Source: Patescibacteria group bacterium (GTDB lineage: Bacteria > Patescibacteriota > Patescibacteriia > UBA9934). Taken from it: 57,642 nucleotides of DNA. The notes below the pieces were generated by a model that worked only from the letters and a program-made list of their open reading frames with translations, searched no databases and had not been told where the DNA came from. A program made the translations under genes and the position numbers. The DNA lies in assembly GCA_018062825.1 (NCBI GenBank), contig JAGORL010000001.1:189432-247073 (forward strand). Direction: 5' to 3'. Of this stretch, positions 25,003 through 33,850 are shown in pieces (within the stretch, counting starts at the first letter, position 1; each line of letters opens with the position of its first letter).

Positions 25003-25473
25003 ATGGCAACCGGAATTTTCCCAGGTCGTTTTGACCCGCTACATAAAGGTCACCTCATGGTTATTCAAGGCATGGTAAAAGCCTGTCGATCGGTGGTTAT
25101 TGTGATCTGTTCGCCAAAGGGTGAAGATGGAAAGCCTATGTACTCCGTTGATAAGCGCCGAGAGATGTTGACCGCAGCTCTACTTGATGTCGATATCCTG
25201 GATGTCACCATCGCTACCGTGTCAGACGATCCATCGGATGAACTGTGGGCAAAATACGTCCTTGATGCGGCCGAAAACCCTTCAGACGCACAGATATGGA
25301 GTGGCGACGAGTCGGTTCGGGCACTTTTTGAAAAAGTAAACGTCCTAACAAAGAAAATCGTTCCAGTTCCTGGGCACGTCAGTTCAGAAATTCAGGAAAT
25401 GATTAAGAAAAACGACCGAACTTGGGAAAAGAAGGTGCCAAATGCGGTTGCTGACGTTATTCTCGGACGCTAA
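25003..25473 (+). CDS. Nucleotidyltransferase, HIGH superfamily (NMN adenylyltransferase / CoaD-like)
   Basis: A 156-residue protein with GIFPGRFDPLHKGHLMVI at residues 4-21; HKGH is the HxGH ATP-binding motif. The C-terminal HVSSEIQEMI resembles the second nucleotide-binding motif (ISSTxIR) of NadM-type NMN adenylyltransferases and of CoaD. The loop with GKPMYSVDKRREML also fits NadM, which reads similarly. It probably transfers AMP to a nucleotide such as NMN, but CoaD activity cannot be excluded. The start is the ATG (MATGIF) just after the DUF362 stop; an upstream in-frame ATG lies inside DUF362. Confidence 0.78.
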   Translation: MATGIFPGRFDPLHKGHLMVIQGMVKACRSVVIVICSPKGEDGKPMYSVDKRREMLTAALLDVDILDVTIATVSDDPSDELWAKYVLDAAENPSDAQIWSGDESVRALFEKVNVLTKKIVPVPGHVSSEIQEMIKKNDRTWEKKVPNAVADVILGR

Positions 25474-25497
25474 CTTTACGCCGCTCAGGTGGCACTA

Positions 25498-25534
25498 TAT
25501 ACTCCCTATGGACCCTAAGAGCCCGCGCTCTTAG
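25498..25534 (+). promoter_or_regulatory. -10 box and 5-prime hairpin upstream of uvrB, with a possible 8-codon mini-ORF
   Basis: TATACT (25498-25503) is followed four bases later by ATG GAC CCT AAG AGC CCG CGC TCT TAG (MDPKSPRS). The codons form a strong hairpin, CCCTAAGAGC-CCGC-GCTCTTAGGG, so the transcript would begin with a stable stem. A second stem, TATTTCCG/CGGAATA, follows at 25544-25565. It may protect or regulate the uvrB mRNA, or close the upstream unit, though no T run follows. Confidence 0.45.
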
Positions 25535-25584
25535 GGGCGTTCGCTATTTCCGAAAAGACGGAATAACCTCGCCTGACAATACAT

Positions 25585-27663
25585 ATGCAATTCGATCTCA
25601 AATCCGAGTACGCCCCAGCGGGTGATCAGCCAAGGGCGATCGCTGGTTTAGTGGAGGGCCTGCAAAAAGAGGAGCGATTCCAAACGCTGCTTGGTGTCAC
25701 CGGTTCTGGAAAAACGTTCACCATGGCGAATGTTATTCAGCAGGTACAGCGGCCAACGCTCGTTTTGGCGCACAATAAAACTCTTGCTGCCCAGTTGTGT
25801 AACGAGTTTCGAGAGTTCTTCCCAAACAATGCCGTCGAATACTTTGTTTCCTATTACGATTACTATCAACCAGAAGCATATTTGCCACGCACGGATACTT
25901 ACATTGAAAAAGAGTCCACCATCAATGAAGAGATCGATCGTTTGCGTCACGCCGCCACTTCGGCGCTCTTGTCTCGCCGCGACGTGATTATAGTTGCTTC
26001 TGTTTCTTGTATTTACGGCTTGGGTTCGCCGGAAGAGTATCAAAAGGTAGTCTTGCACCCAGTGGTTGGTGAAGTGTTATCACGTGAGGAGATGATGCGT
26101 CGTTTGGTTGATATGCAATACGTACGCACCACGCAAGATGTTCTGCGTTCGCAGTTCCGAGTGCGGGGAGATGTCGTTGAAATCATGCCGCCAAACGAAG
26201 AGCGTTTATATCGTTTAGTTTTAGACGGTGATCGCATTGGTGAGATTTTTATTCTTGACGCCATCACTCGCCAGATCTTAGAGCAACCTAAGGATGCCTG
26301 GATTTTCCCAGCTAAGCACTACATGGTTGATAGCGAGGGTAAGGAGCGAGCACTGAAGAATATTGAAGCAGAAATGAAGGAACAGCTGCGTACTTTTGAA
26401 AAAGAGGGAAAGTTATTAGAGTACGAGCGCTTGAGTCGGCGCACGCGCTACGATTTAGAAATGATCAGAAACATCGGCTACTGCAGCGGTATTGAGAACT
26501 ACTCCCGGCAGTTTGAGGGGCGCAAAGCGGGTGAGCCGCCGAGCACACTTTTGTCATACTTTCCAAAAGATTTCTTGACGCTCGTTGATGAAAGTCATGT
26601 CACTATTCCGCAAATTGCGGGTATGTACGCAGGCGACCAAGCTCGAAAAGAGAATCTTGTTGCGCACGGTTTTCGTTTGCCGAGCGCTAAAGATAACCGT
26701 CCGCTGCAATTTGATGAGTTTATTAAAACCGTTGGTCAAACCGTCTTTGTTTCGGCTACGCCGGGTAAGTATGAACACAACGTCTCTGAGCGTGTTGTTG
26801 AGCAAATCATTCGCCCAACCGGTTTGATCGATCCACAAACGCTCATCATGCCAGTGACCGAGGTAAAAGAAGGTCCTAATGGCCCTGCGTACCCTGGTCA
26901 GGTGAAGGATCTGATCAAGCGCATCACCGAGCGTGTCGCAGAAGGCGAGCGCGCGCTTGTAACCACACTTACCAAAAAGATGGCCGAGGATTTGGCTGGT
27001 TACTTGAAGGATGAAGGCATGAAGGTCGCGTGGCTGCACTCGGATGTTGAAACCCTTGAGCGCGTGACAATCCTTACGGATCTTCGCAAGGGTTTGTATG
27101 ACGTCCTCGTTGGCGTAAACCTGTTGCGTGAAGGTCTCGATCTTCCTGAGGTATCGCTGATTGGAATTCTCGATGCCGATAAAGAAGGTTTCTTACGTTC
27201 AGAAACTTCGCTTATTCAAACGATCGGTCGCGCGGCGCGTAACGTGAACGGACTCGTTGTTCTCTACGCCGATCAAATGACCGGTTCACTCGATCGTGCC
27301 TTGAAGGAAACGGCACGTCGCCGTGAGATTCAGATGGCTTACAACAAGGAGCATGGCATTACGCCAAAAACAATCGCCAAAAAGATCTCAGACATTCGTG
27401 CCATGCTTGGAGACGATGGCACAAATGAGAAGAATACAAAAAAGATTCTCAAGATCGAAATGACAGCCTCAATTAAAGAGATTCAAGAGGTGATTGCTGA
27501 GAAGAAGAAAGAGATGAAGGATGCCGCTGCCCAGTTGCTCTTTGAAACTGCCGCTATCTTGCGAGACGAAATTACTCTCTTAGAAAACGAATTAGCACAA
27601 AAAGAAGGGAAGACCACGGTACCTAAGAAGCGAACACGAAAGGAAGTAGCAAGTAGACAGTAG
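25585..27663 (+). CDS. uvrB: UvrB: excinuclease ABC subunit B
   Basis: DNA damage verification helicase of nucleotide excision repair, 692 residues, normal length. Walker A GVTGSGKTFTMANV near residue 37; the beta-hairpin YYDYYQPEAYLPRTDTYIEK for strand separation; helicase motifs TLVDESHV, SATPG, and LREGLDLPEVSLIGILDADK; QTIGRAARN motif VI; and a C-terminal UVR coiled coil (about residues 630-665) for UvrA/UvrC contact. It heads a uvrB-uvrA-uvrC group, with a 5-prime leader of about 75 bases holding two hairpins. Confidence 0.97.
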   Translation: MQFDLKSEYAPAGDQPRAIAGLVEGLQKEERFQTLLGVTGSGKTFTMANVIQQVQRPTLVLAHNKTLAAQLCNEFREFFPNNAVEYFVSYYDYYQPEAYLPRTDTYIEKESTINEEIDRLRHAATSALLSRRDVIIVASVSCIYGLGSPEEYQKVVLHPVVGEVLSREEMMRRLVDMQYVRTTQDVLRSQFRVRGDVVEIMPPNEERLYRLVLDGDRIGEIFILDAITRQILEQPKDAWIFPAKHYMVDSEGKERALKNIEAEMKEQLRTFEKEGKLLEYERLSRRTRYDLEMIRNIGYCSGIENYSRQFEGRKAGEPPSTLLSYFPKDFLTLVDESHVTIPQIAGMYAGDQARKENLVAHGFRLPSAKDNRPLQFDEFIKTVGQTVFVSATPGKYEHNVSERVVEQIIRPTGLIDPQTLIMPVTEVKEGPNGPAYPGQVKDLIKRITERVAEGERALVTTLTKKMAEDLAGYLKDEGMKVAWLHSDVETLERVTILTDLRKGLYDVLVGVNLLREGLDLPEVSLIGILDADKEGFLRSETSLIQTIGRAARNVNGLVVLYADQMTGSLDRALKETARRREIQMAYNKEHGITPKTIAKKISDIRAMLGDDGTNEKNTKKILKIEMTASIKEIQEVIAEKKKEMKDAAAQLLFETAAILRDEITLLENELAQKEGKTTVPKKRTRKEVASRQ

Positions 27664-27730
27664 GGAGTATAGAAATATAACAACATCTTTCACTCATCGT
27701 GCCCTACCACCTACTCACTACTTACTACCC
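27655..27730. repeat. Low-complexity GTAGGGAGT-type sequence before uvrA
   Basis: AGTAGACAGTAGGGAGTATAG near 27655 is followed by CTACTCACTACTTACTACC near 27710; the two are partly inverted and could form an imperfect hairpin between uvrB and uvrA. AGTAGGGAGT recurs at about 41656-41672 upstream of glyA. Confidence 0.4.
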
Positions 27731-27746
27731 CCTGCACTTAACCACT

Positions 27747-30251
27747 ATGCAAGAAAACATCATCATTCGCGGTGCGCGCGAACATAACTTAAAGAACATC
27801 TCACTGACCCTGCCGAGAAATCAGCTTATTTGCATTACTGGCCTTTCCGGAAGCGGTAAATCAAGCTTAGCGTTTGATACGATTTTCGCCGAAGGTCAGC
27901 GTCGGTATGTTGAATCACTCTCGGCATATGCTCGTCAGTTTTTGGGCAACATGCAAAAGCCGGATGTTGATGAGATTGAAGGCTTATCTCCAGCAATTTC
28001 GATTGATCAAAAGGCGCACGGTCGCAACCCTCGTTCAACGATCGCAACAATTACCGAAATCTACGATTACCTCCGTGTTCTGTATGCGCGTGTTGGCGAG
28101 CCGCACTGTATAAAATGCAACACTGTCATTCAAAAGCTCTCTATTGATGAAATGGTGGATATCGTCATGCGCGATCTACCAAAGAAAGCAGAGCGTGGTG
28201 ATGAGGTGCTCGTTATGGCGCCAGTCATTCGTGGTCGCAAGGGTGAGTACTATCAATTGCTCTACGATCTCTACAGTGGTGGCTACGCCAAAGTTCGCGT
28301 TGACGGCAAGATGCATAAGCTCAGTGAAAAGATCGAGCTCTCGCGTTACAAGCAGCACACGATTGAAGTTGTTGTCGATACTATTCCTGTTGCTATTCTG
28401 GGCAATAAAGATGGTCGCCAGCGTTTAGCTGATGCGCTTGAGCAGGCTGCAGAAAAGGGTGACGGCTTCACGGTTATTGTGTCGCCAGGCGGTGAGCGCA
28501 TGCTCTCGTCTAAGTTTAGCTGTCCAAATGACGGCTTCTCGTTCCCAGATATTGAGCCACGTCTCTTCTCATTCAATTCTCCATACGGTGCCTGTTCGGC
28601 ATGTTCTGGTCTTGGCACTGTCGATCTTTTTTCAGATAAGAAATGCGAAACCTGTAACGGCACTCGCTTACGACCAGAGGCGCAGAGCGTCTATGTCGGC
28701 AAGAAAAATATCGTAGACGTTGCCGCAATGTCAGTCGATGAAGCAGTAAACTTCTTTATTGGCTTAGACTTAACACAGCGCCAGCAAGACATCGCGAGCG
28801 GTATTTTAAAGGAGGTGCAAAACCGCCTGGGGTTCATGCTGGATGTTGGTTTACATTACCTCACACTTAACCGAACCGCAGGAACGCTCTCAGGTGGCGA
28901 AGCGCAGCGTATTCGCCTAGCTTCTCAAATCGGTTCACGTCTCGTTGGCGCAATGTACGTTCTTGATGAGCCAACGATCGGTCTCCATCAGCGAGACAAT
29001 GAGCGTCTCATCAAAACCCTGTTGCATCTAAGAGACCTCGGAAATACCGTTCTTGTTGTTGAACATGACGAAGACACGATCCGTGCTTCTGATTACATGG
29101 TTGAGATCGGGCCAGGCGCTGGCGTGCATGGCGGTTCAGTGGTTGCTGCTGGTAAAGCGCCAGATATTTTCAAAGATAAGAACTCACGTACCGCCGGGTA
29201 CTTGCGTGGTGACTTGATGATTCCTGTTCCTGAAGAGCGTCGCTCAAAAGATGCAGGCGTTATTAAGGTACGCGGCGCTACGGAGAATAACCTCAAGAAC
29301 GTTGATGTTGATTTTCCACTGCGCAAATTCGTCTGTGTCACGGGTGTCTCAGGTAGTGGTAAGTCGAGCTTGGCCCACGACGTCATGTACAAAGCAATCG
29401 CTAAGAAGCTGTACGGCGGTAGCGATATGCCAGGGGAGCATAAATCAATTCTTGGCATTGAGTATATTGATAAGGCGATCTTGATCGATCAATCACCGAT
29501 CGGTCGTACACCTCGTTCAAATCCTGCAACATACACTGGTGCCTGGGGACCAATCCGCGATCTGTTCTCCTCAACTGAAGAGGCTCGTTTCCGTGGCTAC
29601 AAGCCAGGACGCTTTAGTTTCAACGTTGCCGGTGGTCGCTGCGAGCACTGCGAGGGTCACGGCATGATTGAAATTGAGATGCACTTCTTGCCAACGGTCT
29701 ACGTCACCTGTGAAGTGTGTCGTGGTAAGCGCTTCAATCGGGAGACTCTTGAGGTAACTTATAATGAGAAGAACATCTCTGACGTCTTAAGCATGACGAT
29801 CGAGGTTGCGGCGGAATTCTTCAAAGACATTCCGGAGATCGCGGTAAAACTTCGTGCGTTAAATGAAGTCGGCTTGTCGTACATTACGCTCGGTCAATCA
29901 GCAACGACGCTTTCCGGTGGTGAGGCACAGCGTGTAAAGCTCGCAAGCGAACTCTCACGTCGCCAAACCGGTCGCACGCTCTACTTGCTCGATGAGCCAA
30001 CAACCGGTTTACACTTTGATGATGTGAAGCAGCTCCTTGAAGTCTTGCATCGCCTCGTTGATAAGGGTAACTCCATGATCGTTATCGAACATAACTTAGA
30101 TGTCATCAAGACCGCCGATTGGTTGATCGACATGGGTCCAGAAGGTGGTGCTGATGGCGGTACAGTAGTTGGCGTTGGTACTCCAGAAGACATTGCCCGC
30201 AAACCAAAGAGTCACACTGGTCGTTATCTGCGTAAGTATCTGAACATGTAG
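27747..30251 (+). CDS. uvrA: UvrA: excinuclease ABC subunit A, compact form
   Basis: Damage-recognition ATPase of excision repair, 834 residues against about 940 in E. coli. Two ABC modules are complete: [14 protein letters not shown] and [13 protein letters not shown] as Walker [19 protein letters not shown] and [16 protein letters not shown] as signatures, [14 protein letters not shown] and [13 protein letters not shown] as Walker B. The UvrB-binding domain is present ([17 protein letters not shown]). The shortening lies between CSACSGLG and [13 protein letters not shown], which are only about 10 residues apart instead of about 100. The first zinc module reads CPND where E. coli has CPIC, losing one Cys. 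The start is the ATG at 27747; the extended frame upstream is low-complexity sequence. Confidence 0.95.
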   Translation: MQENIIIRGAREHNLKNISLTLPRNQLICITGLSGSGKSSLAFDTIFAEGQRRYVESLSAYARQFLGNMQKPDVDEIEGLSPAISIDQKAHGRNPRSTIATITEIYDYLRVLYARVGEPHCIKCNTVIQKLSIDEMVDIVMRDLPKKAERGDEVLVMAPVIRGRKGEYYQLLYDLYSGGYAKVRVDGKMHKLSEKIELSRYKQHTIEVVVDTIPVAILGNKDGRQRLADALEQAAEKGDGFTVIVSPGGERMLSSKFSCPNDGFSFPDIEPRLFSFNSPYGACSACSGLGTVDLFSDKKCETCNGTRLRPEAQSVYVGKKNIVDVAAMSVDEAVNFFIGLDLTQRQQDIASGILKEVQNRLGFMLDVGLHYLTLNRTAGTLSGGEAQRIRLASQIGSRLVGAMYVLDEPTIGLHQRDNERLIKTLLHLRDLGNTVLVVEHDEDTIRASDYMVEIGPGAGVHGGSVVAAGKAPDIFKDKNSRTAGYLRGDLMIPVPEERRSKDAGVIKVRGATENNLKNVDVDFPLRKFVCVTGVSGSGKSSLAHDVMYKAIAKKLYGGSDMPGEHKSILGIEYIDKAILIDQSPIGRTPRSNPATYTGAWGPIRDLFSSTEEARFRGYKPGRFSFNVAGGRCEHCEGHGMIEIEMHFLPTVYVTCEVCRGKRFNRETLEVTYNEKNISDVLSMTIEVAAEFFKDIPEIAVKLRALNEVGLSYITLGQSATTLSGGEAQRVKLASELSRRQTGRTLYLLDEPTTGLHFDDVKQLLEVLHRLVDKGNSMIVIEHNLDVIKTADWLIDMGPEGGADGGTVVGVGTPEDIARKPKSHTGRYLRKYLNM

Positions 30252-30253
30252 CT

Positions 30254-31663
30254 ATGATCCCGGCGAGCGTAAAAATTAAGAATGGCGAACTTCCAGATGC
30301 TCCCGGAGTCTATTTTCATCGTGATGCGGAGGGGAAGTTGCTCTATGTCGGTAAGGCTACGAGCCTGAAGAAGCGCGTTAGCTCGTACTTTCTTAAGGCA
30401 CACAACGCCCGCATTGCAGAGCTTGTTTCAAAGATTCGCCAGATCGATTACATCCAAACGCCAACGGTCATTGAAGCGCTTGTTCTTGAAGCAAATGAAA
30501 TTCGCAAAAACAAGCCGCAGTACAACGTCTTACTCAAGGATGATAAGAGCTTCTTGTACCTGTGCTTATCAAATGAAGAGTATCCACGCCCAATGCTGTT
30601 GCGTGGCCTAGATCTTGAACGTATTGGTGTTCAGCCGTTCTCAAAAACTCTTTCTCCGGTCGCAAAGCGTTACTTCATCGCTGTTTACGGCCCATATGTG
30701 AGCGGTCGTGCTTTGAAAACAGCACTCGATCTTTTGCGCCGTGCAATGCCATGGAGCGTGTGTACGCCACCGGGAGAAAAATCGAATAACGCGCTCTTGG
30801 CGTTCACTCGTGCGCAGAAAGGTTTTGGTTTTAGGGCGGGTAGGGGAGACGGCAAGCCGTGCTTTGATGCGCAGATCGGAAAATGCCCGGGCGTCTGCAT
30901 GGGTGCTATCACGTCGAAAGAATATCGACTGCACATTCGTCGCTTGATGGCGTTCTTTGATGGCCATAAGGATGAGATCATCAAAGAACTTGCCAAAGAC
31001 ATGAAGGCCGCCTCGCAGGCACAAGACTTTGAGCTCGCTGCAAAGGCGCGTGACAAGATATTTTCACTTGAGCACATTAAGGACGTCGCCCTTATCATGC
31101 GAGATGACGATCCGCTCCATGTATCAGCGGTACCAGAAGGCAAGATTAATGCCCTTGGTCGTATTGAGGCATATGACATCGCAAATATTTCAGGCACTGC
31201 GAACGTTGCCGCTATGGTTGTTTTTGAAGGCGGCAAGCCCGCCAAGGATCAATATCGTAAATTCAAAATAAAAACCTTCTCCGGCGCTGATGACTTTGCC
31301 GCTATGGAAGAGGTTATGCGTCGTCGCCTGCGTCGCTTTGAGCTTACGCCAAACGCCTGGCCGCTTCCTGATGTTTTTATTATCGACGGCGGCGAAGGTC
31401 AGGTAAATAGGGTGAAAGAAGTGATGCAAGAAAAGAAAATCAAAGTTCCAGTAATTGGTATCGCAAAAGGTTTTGATCGTAAGCAGGACAGGCTTGTTTA
31501 TGATGCTGGCGATGAAGAGGTGCGTCGTATCGCGGAAACGTTCAAAGAGACCTTTCAGAAAGCTCGGGATGAAGCGCATCGTTTTGCTGGCGCCTACCAT
31601 CGTATCGTTCGTGGTCGCTTGAGCGGCATTCCTGCCCGTAAACGAAAAGCCACGACACCATAA
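30254..31663 (+). CDS. uvrC: UvrC: excinuclease ABC subunit C, without C-terminal HhH domain
   Basis: Makes both incisions in nucleotide excision repair. The 469 residues contain the GIY-YIG nuclease domain (GVYFHRDAEGKLLYVGKATS), a Cys-containing region (CFDAQIGKCPGVC), the UVR motif near residue 260, and the RNase H-like nuclease with D308 (EAYDIAN), D346/D347 (GADDFAAMEEV), D378 (FIIDGGEGQ) and H442 (DEAHRF). It ends about 25 residues after that His with a basic tail. The C-terminal helix-hairpin-helix pair found in E. coli UvrC (610 residues) is absent. The start is two bases after the uvrA stop, so the genes are translationally linked. Confidence 0.93.
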   Translation: MIPASVKIKNGELPDAPGVYFHRDAEGKLLYVGKATSLKKRVSSYFLKAHNARIAELVSKIRQIDYIQTPTVIEALVLEANEIRKNKPQYNVLLKDDKSFLYLCLSNEEYPRPMLLRGLDLERIGVQPFSKTLSPVAKRYFIAVYGPYVSGRALKTALDLLRRAMPWSVCTPPGEKSNNALLAFTRAQKGFGFRAGRGDGKPCFDAQIGKCPGVCMGAITSKEYRLHIRRLMAFFDGHKDEIIKELAKDMKAASQAQDFELAAKARDKIFSLEHIKDVALIMRDDDPLHVSAVPEGKINALGRIEAYDIANISGTANVAAMVVFEGGKPAKDQYRKFKIKTFSGADDFAAMEEVMRRRLRRFELTPNAWPLPDVFIIDGGEGQVNRVKEVMQEKKIKVPVIGIAKGFDRKQDRLVYDAGDEEVRRIAETFKETFQKARDEAHRFAGAYHRIVRGRLSGIPARKRKATTP

Positions 31664-31678
31664 GAGGGGTCGGGCTTG

Positions 31679-31703
31679 CGTGACGCATGAGTTGAGCGTC
31701 ACG
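31679..31703. terminator. Hairpin between uvrC and the reverse gene (possible terminator)
   Basis: CGTGACGC and GCGTCACG form a perfect 8-bp stem around a 9-base loop, between the convergent ends of uvrC and the gene at 31750. No T run on either strand, so termination is uncertain. Confidence 0.4.
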
Positions 31704-31749
31704 AGAGGGGCGCGGGCGCGCTGTGCGGGGGCAACGGGGAAGGAGTGAG

Positions 31750-32262
31750 CTAGTCGAGGCATCCGGGCCGAAGGCCGAGAGCCGGATGGACGAAGTCGGC
31801 GCTCGTCTCCCATGCGAACTTGAGGAACTGATCACACTCACTCTTGGGAACATCCCAGTGAACGCAGGCTTCCTGCAGTTCTGGTTGAGTGAAGTCTGGC
31901 GGAATGTGGCAGTCCATCGGGACTTCCACGCCGTAGTCTTCCATCGGCCATTCGAAGGTCTCGATGTTCTCGATGCCTTCGAGTTCGTACACGATGGTGA
32001 ACGACCCTGTGTCACCGGTGGCGACCTCCACGTACTCCTTGCTGATTGGCAGCTCGTTGACGAGCAATTGACGGTCGATCCGCTCCGCGAGCGCGAGCTG
32101 TTCATCGCCTTCCGTCACTACGTCGGTACGCAGTTTGAGGATGGCGAGCGTGAGGATCGCGCTCATGACGAGCATGTACATGTAGAGCCGAAACTTGCGT
32201 CCCGGCGACCGACTGACCTCCCTAATGATGTTTCCGATCGTTGCCCTGTGCCTATTTGCCAA
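31750..32262 (-). CDS. Single-pass membrane protein of unknown function (cassette gene)
   Basis: A 170-residue protein: basic N-terminus (ANRHRATIGNIIREVSRSPG), one membrane helix (MYMLVMSAILTLAILKL, about residues 27-43), then an acidic outside domain with three cysteines (MDCHIPPDF, EACVHWDVPKSECDQF). No family recognised. The start is taken as TTG because AGGAGG lies five bases upstream; a longer frame reaches ATG at 32337 but would cross the promoter. It has its own promoter and many G/C-ending codons, unlike uvrC and rplU on either side. Confidence 0.62.
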   Translation of the reverse strand: MANRHRATIGNIIREVSRSPGRKFRLYMYMLVMSAILTLAILKLRTDVVTEGDEQLALAERIDRQLLVNELPISKEYVEVATGDTGSFTIVYELEGIENIETFEWPMEDYGVEVPMDCHIPPDFTQPELQEACVHWDVPKSECDQFLKFAWETSADFVHPALGLRPGCLD

Positions 32263-32297
32263 GATCACCTCCTGACCTGGACGACTAAGATTAGCAT

Positions 32298-32325
32298 AGA
32301 ATAGGGCTTTTTGGGAAGTGACCAA
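32298..32325 (-). promoter_or_regulatory. Promoter of the reverse gene at 31750-32262
   Basis: Reverse strand TTGGTC (32325-32320), 16-base spacer, TATTCT (32303-32298). The leader carries AGGAGG, deciding the TTG start. Confidence 0.5.
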
Positions 32326-32349
32326 GGTTAAGCCCATACACTCTCCCCA

Positions 32350-32378
32350 TTGACGCCAGTCAGGGTTCCTGATACCCT
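32350..32378 (+). promoter_or_regulatory. Promoter of rplU
   Basis: TTGACG (32350-32355), 17-base spacer, TACCCT (32373-32378). The predicted 5-prime leader of about 75 bases contains GGCC...GGCC pairing near 32415-32440 and may hold a ribosomal-protein control element; not proven. Confidence 0.5.
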
Positions 32379-32459
32379 TCCACAGTCTTATAAATCACTT
32401 TTTCGCTTGTGTAGGGCCAAAAAAGAGCCATTTCGGCCGCCTGAACAGCGCTTGTCTGT

Positions 32460-32774
32460 ATGTACGCAGTTATCACCACTGGTGGAAAGCAGTATTTCGT
32501 AAAGGAAGGAGAAAAGATCCAGGTTGAGCTTCTTGAAGCTGAAGTTGGCGCAAATATGGATTTTGATGCCATGTTGATCGCTGATGAGTCCGGTGCTTCC
32601 GTAAAGGTAGGTACCCCAACCGTTGCTGGTGCGAAAGTATCAGCTAAGGTGCTCGAGCACGGTCGCGGCGACAAGATCTCCGTTATCAAGTTCAAGCCAA
32701 AGGTTCGTTACCGCCGTAACGTTGGTCACCGCCAGCCGTTCACGGTTCTCGAAATTGCAAAAATCACCGGTTAG
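32460..32774 (+). CDS. rplU: Ribosomal protein L21
   Basis: A 104-residue large-subunit protein that binds 23S rRNA. MYAVITTGGKQYFVKEGEKI is the L21 opening; the C-terminus KFKPKVRYRRNVGHRQPFT carries the conserved KKR/GHRQ segment. rpmA (L27), usually next to rplU, is absent here; a strong terminator follows at once, so rplU is a single-gene unit. Confidence 0.96.
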   Translation: MYAVITTGGKQYFVKEGEKIQVELLEAEVGANMDFDAMLIADESGASVKVGTPTVAGAKVSAKVLEHGRGDKISVIKFKPKVRYRRNVGHRQPFTVLEIAKITG

Positions 32775-32776
32775 TA

Positions 32777-32808
32777 AAAATCCGACGAGCAATCGTCGGA
32801 TTTTTATT
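32777..32808 (+). terminator. Terminator after rplU
   Basis: AAATCCGACGA and TCGTCGGATTT form a perfect stem with a five-base loop, followed by TTATTT. Confidence 0.9.
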
Positions 32809-32853
32809 TCCTCATCTTTAACACTTTTATCTTTTCTCTTTAATCTCCCCATG

Positions 32854-32882
32854 CTACCATCCTCGCCGTCACCAAGGAGGCA
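32854..32882 (+). promoter_or_regulatory. Extended -10 and strong ribosome site of the 2OG-oxygenase-like gene
   Basis: TGCTACCAT near 32851-32859 is an extended -10 (TGnTACCAT); AAGGAGG near 32874-32880 is a strong Shine-Dalgarno six bases before the ATG at 32886. Confidence 0.45.
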
Positions 32883-32885
32883 GTC

Positions 32886-33797
32886 ATGTCGAACATTCCC
32901 AAGGTCGATCTCCCCGAGATCGACGTCTCGCAACAGAACATGGTCGAAAACTGGCCAAAGGTCGTCCATCAGATCAACGAAGCCTTCACGACCACGGGAT
33001 TCTTGGCCATCACTGGCCACCGGATCACCGAAGAGTACATGCGCCGCGCCGACCGCGTCGTGGAGCGCCTCTTCGCGCTCCCGAAGGATCAGCTCACGCG
33101 CTACGCGCACCCGGAGATCAGCTTCCAGCGCGGGTACGCCCCCTTCGGGGCCGAACACGCCAAGGACAACCCGACGGGAGACCTCAAGTACTTCTGGATG
33201 ACGCGCGACCCGGAAGAGCCTGATGACCCGGCGCACAACCCCTTCGGAGGCAACATCTGGCCCGAGGAGGTGCCGGAGTTCAAGGGGGTCGCCCTCTTCC
33301 TGCTCGCGGAGAGCCTGCGGGTGGGGCGCATCCTGCTCTCGGCCCTCGAGATCGGGCACGATGTTCCAAAGGGAACGCTCGTGAGTCAGACCAAAGGCGC
33401 AGAAACCATGCAGCGCACCATCTACTACCCGCCGCTCGATGACTTCATCGGGGTGGGGGAAGAGAGCTGGCGCTCGGCCCCGCACGAGGACATCAACCTC
33501 ATCACGGTCATGCCGGCCTCGAACGCTTCGGGCCTGCACCTCAAGCTCCGTGGCGAGTGGGTGGAGCCGGTCGCGCCCAGGAACCGCCTGATCGCGGACA
33601 CGGGGGAGATGATTCGCATCTTCAAGGGCTTTGAAGGCCTCACGCCGACCACGCACCGCGTGATGAACCCCGAGGGAGAAGCTGCGCGGACTTCGCGCAT
33701 CTCCTACCCGGTGTTCATTCACGGCGTCCACACGCCCGAGTACCGCGAGCACTTCTTCAAGCGCATCGCCGAGATCACCGGCCAGCCGGTGATCTGA
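32886..33797 (+). CDS. 2-oxoglutarate/Fe(II)-dependent oxygenase, isopenicillin N synthase-like
   Basis: A 303-residue protein. The N-terminal domain has the non-haem dioxygenase form (QINEAFTTTGFLAITGHRI, LFALPKDQLTRY). The iron ligands are all visible: H200 and D202 (APHEDINLITVM) and H257 (TPTTHRVMNP). The co-substrate Arg motif is R271-I-S273 (RISYPVF). Such enzymes oxidise small molecules; the substrate cannot be told. It is a cassette gene: strong Shine-Dalgarno, own terminator, and very high GC (I counted 43 of 60 at 33121-33180, compared with 26 of 60 at 26221-26280 in uvrB). These point to horizontal acquisition. Confidence 0.85.
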   Translation: MSNIPKVDLPEIDVSQQNMVENWPKVVHQINEAFTTTGFLAITGHRITEEYMRRADRVVERLFALPKDQLTRYAHPEISFQRGYAPFGAEHAKDNPTGDLKYFWMTRDPEEPDDPAHNPFGGNIWPEEVPEFKGVALFLLAESLRVGRILLSALEIGHDVPKGTLVSQTKGAETMQRTIYYPPLDDFIGVGEESWRSAPHEDINLITVMPASNASGLHLKLRGEWVEPVAPRNRLIADTGEMIRIFKGFEGLTPTTHRVMNPEGEAARTSRISYPVFIHGVHTPEYREHFFKRIAEITGQPVI

Positions 33798-33809
33798 GTA
33801 CAACAACAC

Positions 33810-33850
33810 ACGACCCCGCACGCGCGCACGCGTCCGGGGTCGTTTCTTAT
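33810..33850 (+). terminator. Terminator after the oxygenase gene
   Basis: ACGACCCCG (33810-33818) pairs with CGGGGTCGT (33835-33843) and TTCTTAT follows; the loop is itself GC-palindromic. It lies just before the convergent recR end. Confidence 0.8.

Noticed and set aside
25511-25536. The uvrB-leader hairpin as a terminator of the nucleotidyltransferase gene
   Set aside because: No T run follows and a -10 box lies directly upstream, so a leader structure fits better; termination is not fully excluded.
31723-32304. Forward 193-codon reading frame opposite the gene at 31750
   Set aside because: The reverse gene has promoter, Shine-Dalgarno and a credible membrane protein; the forward frame has none of these.
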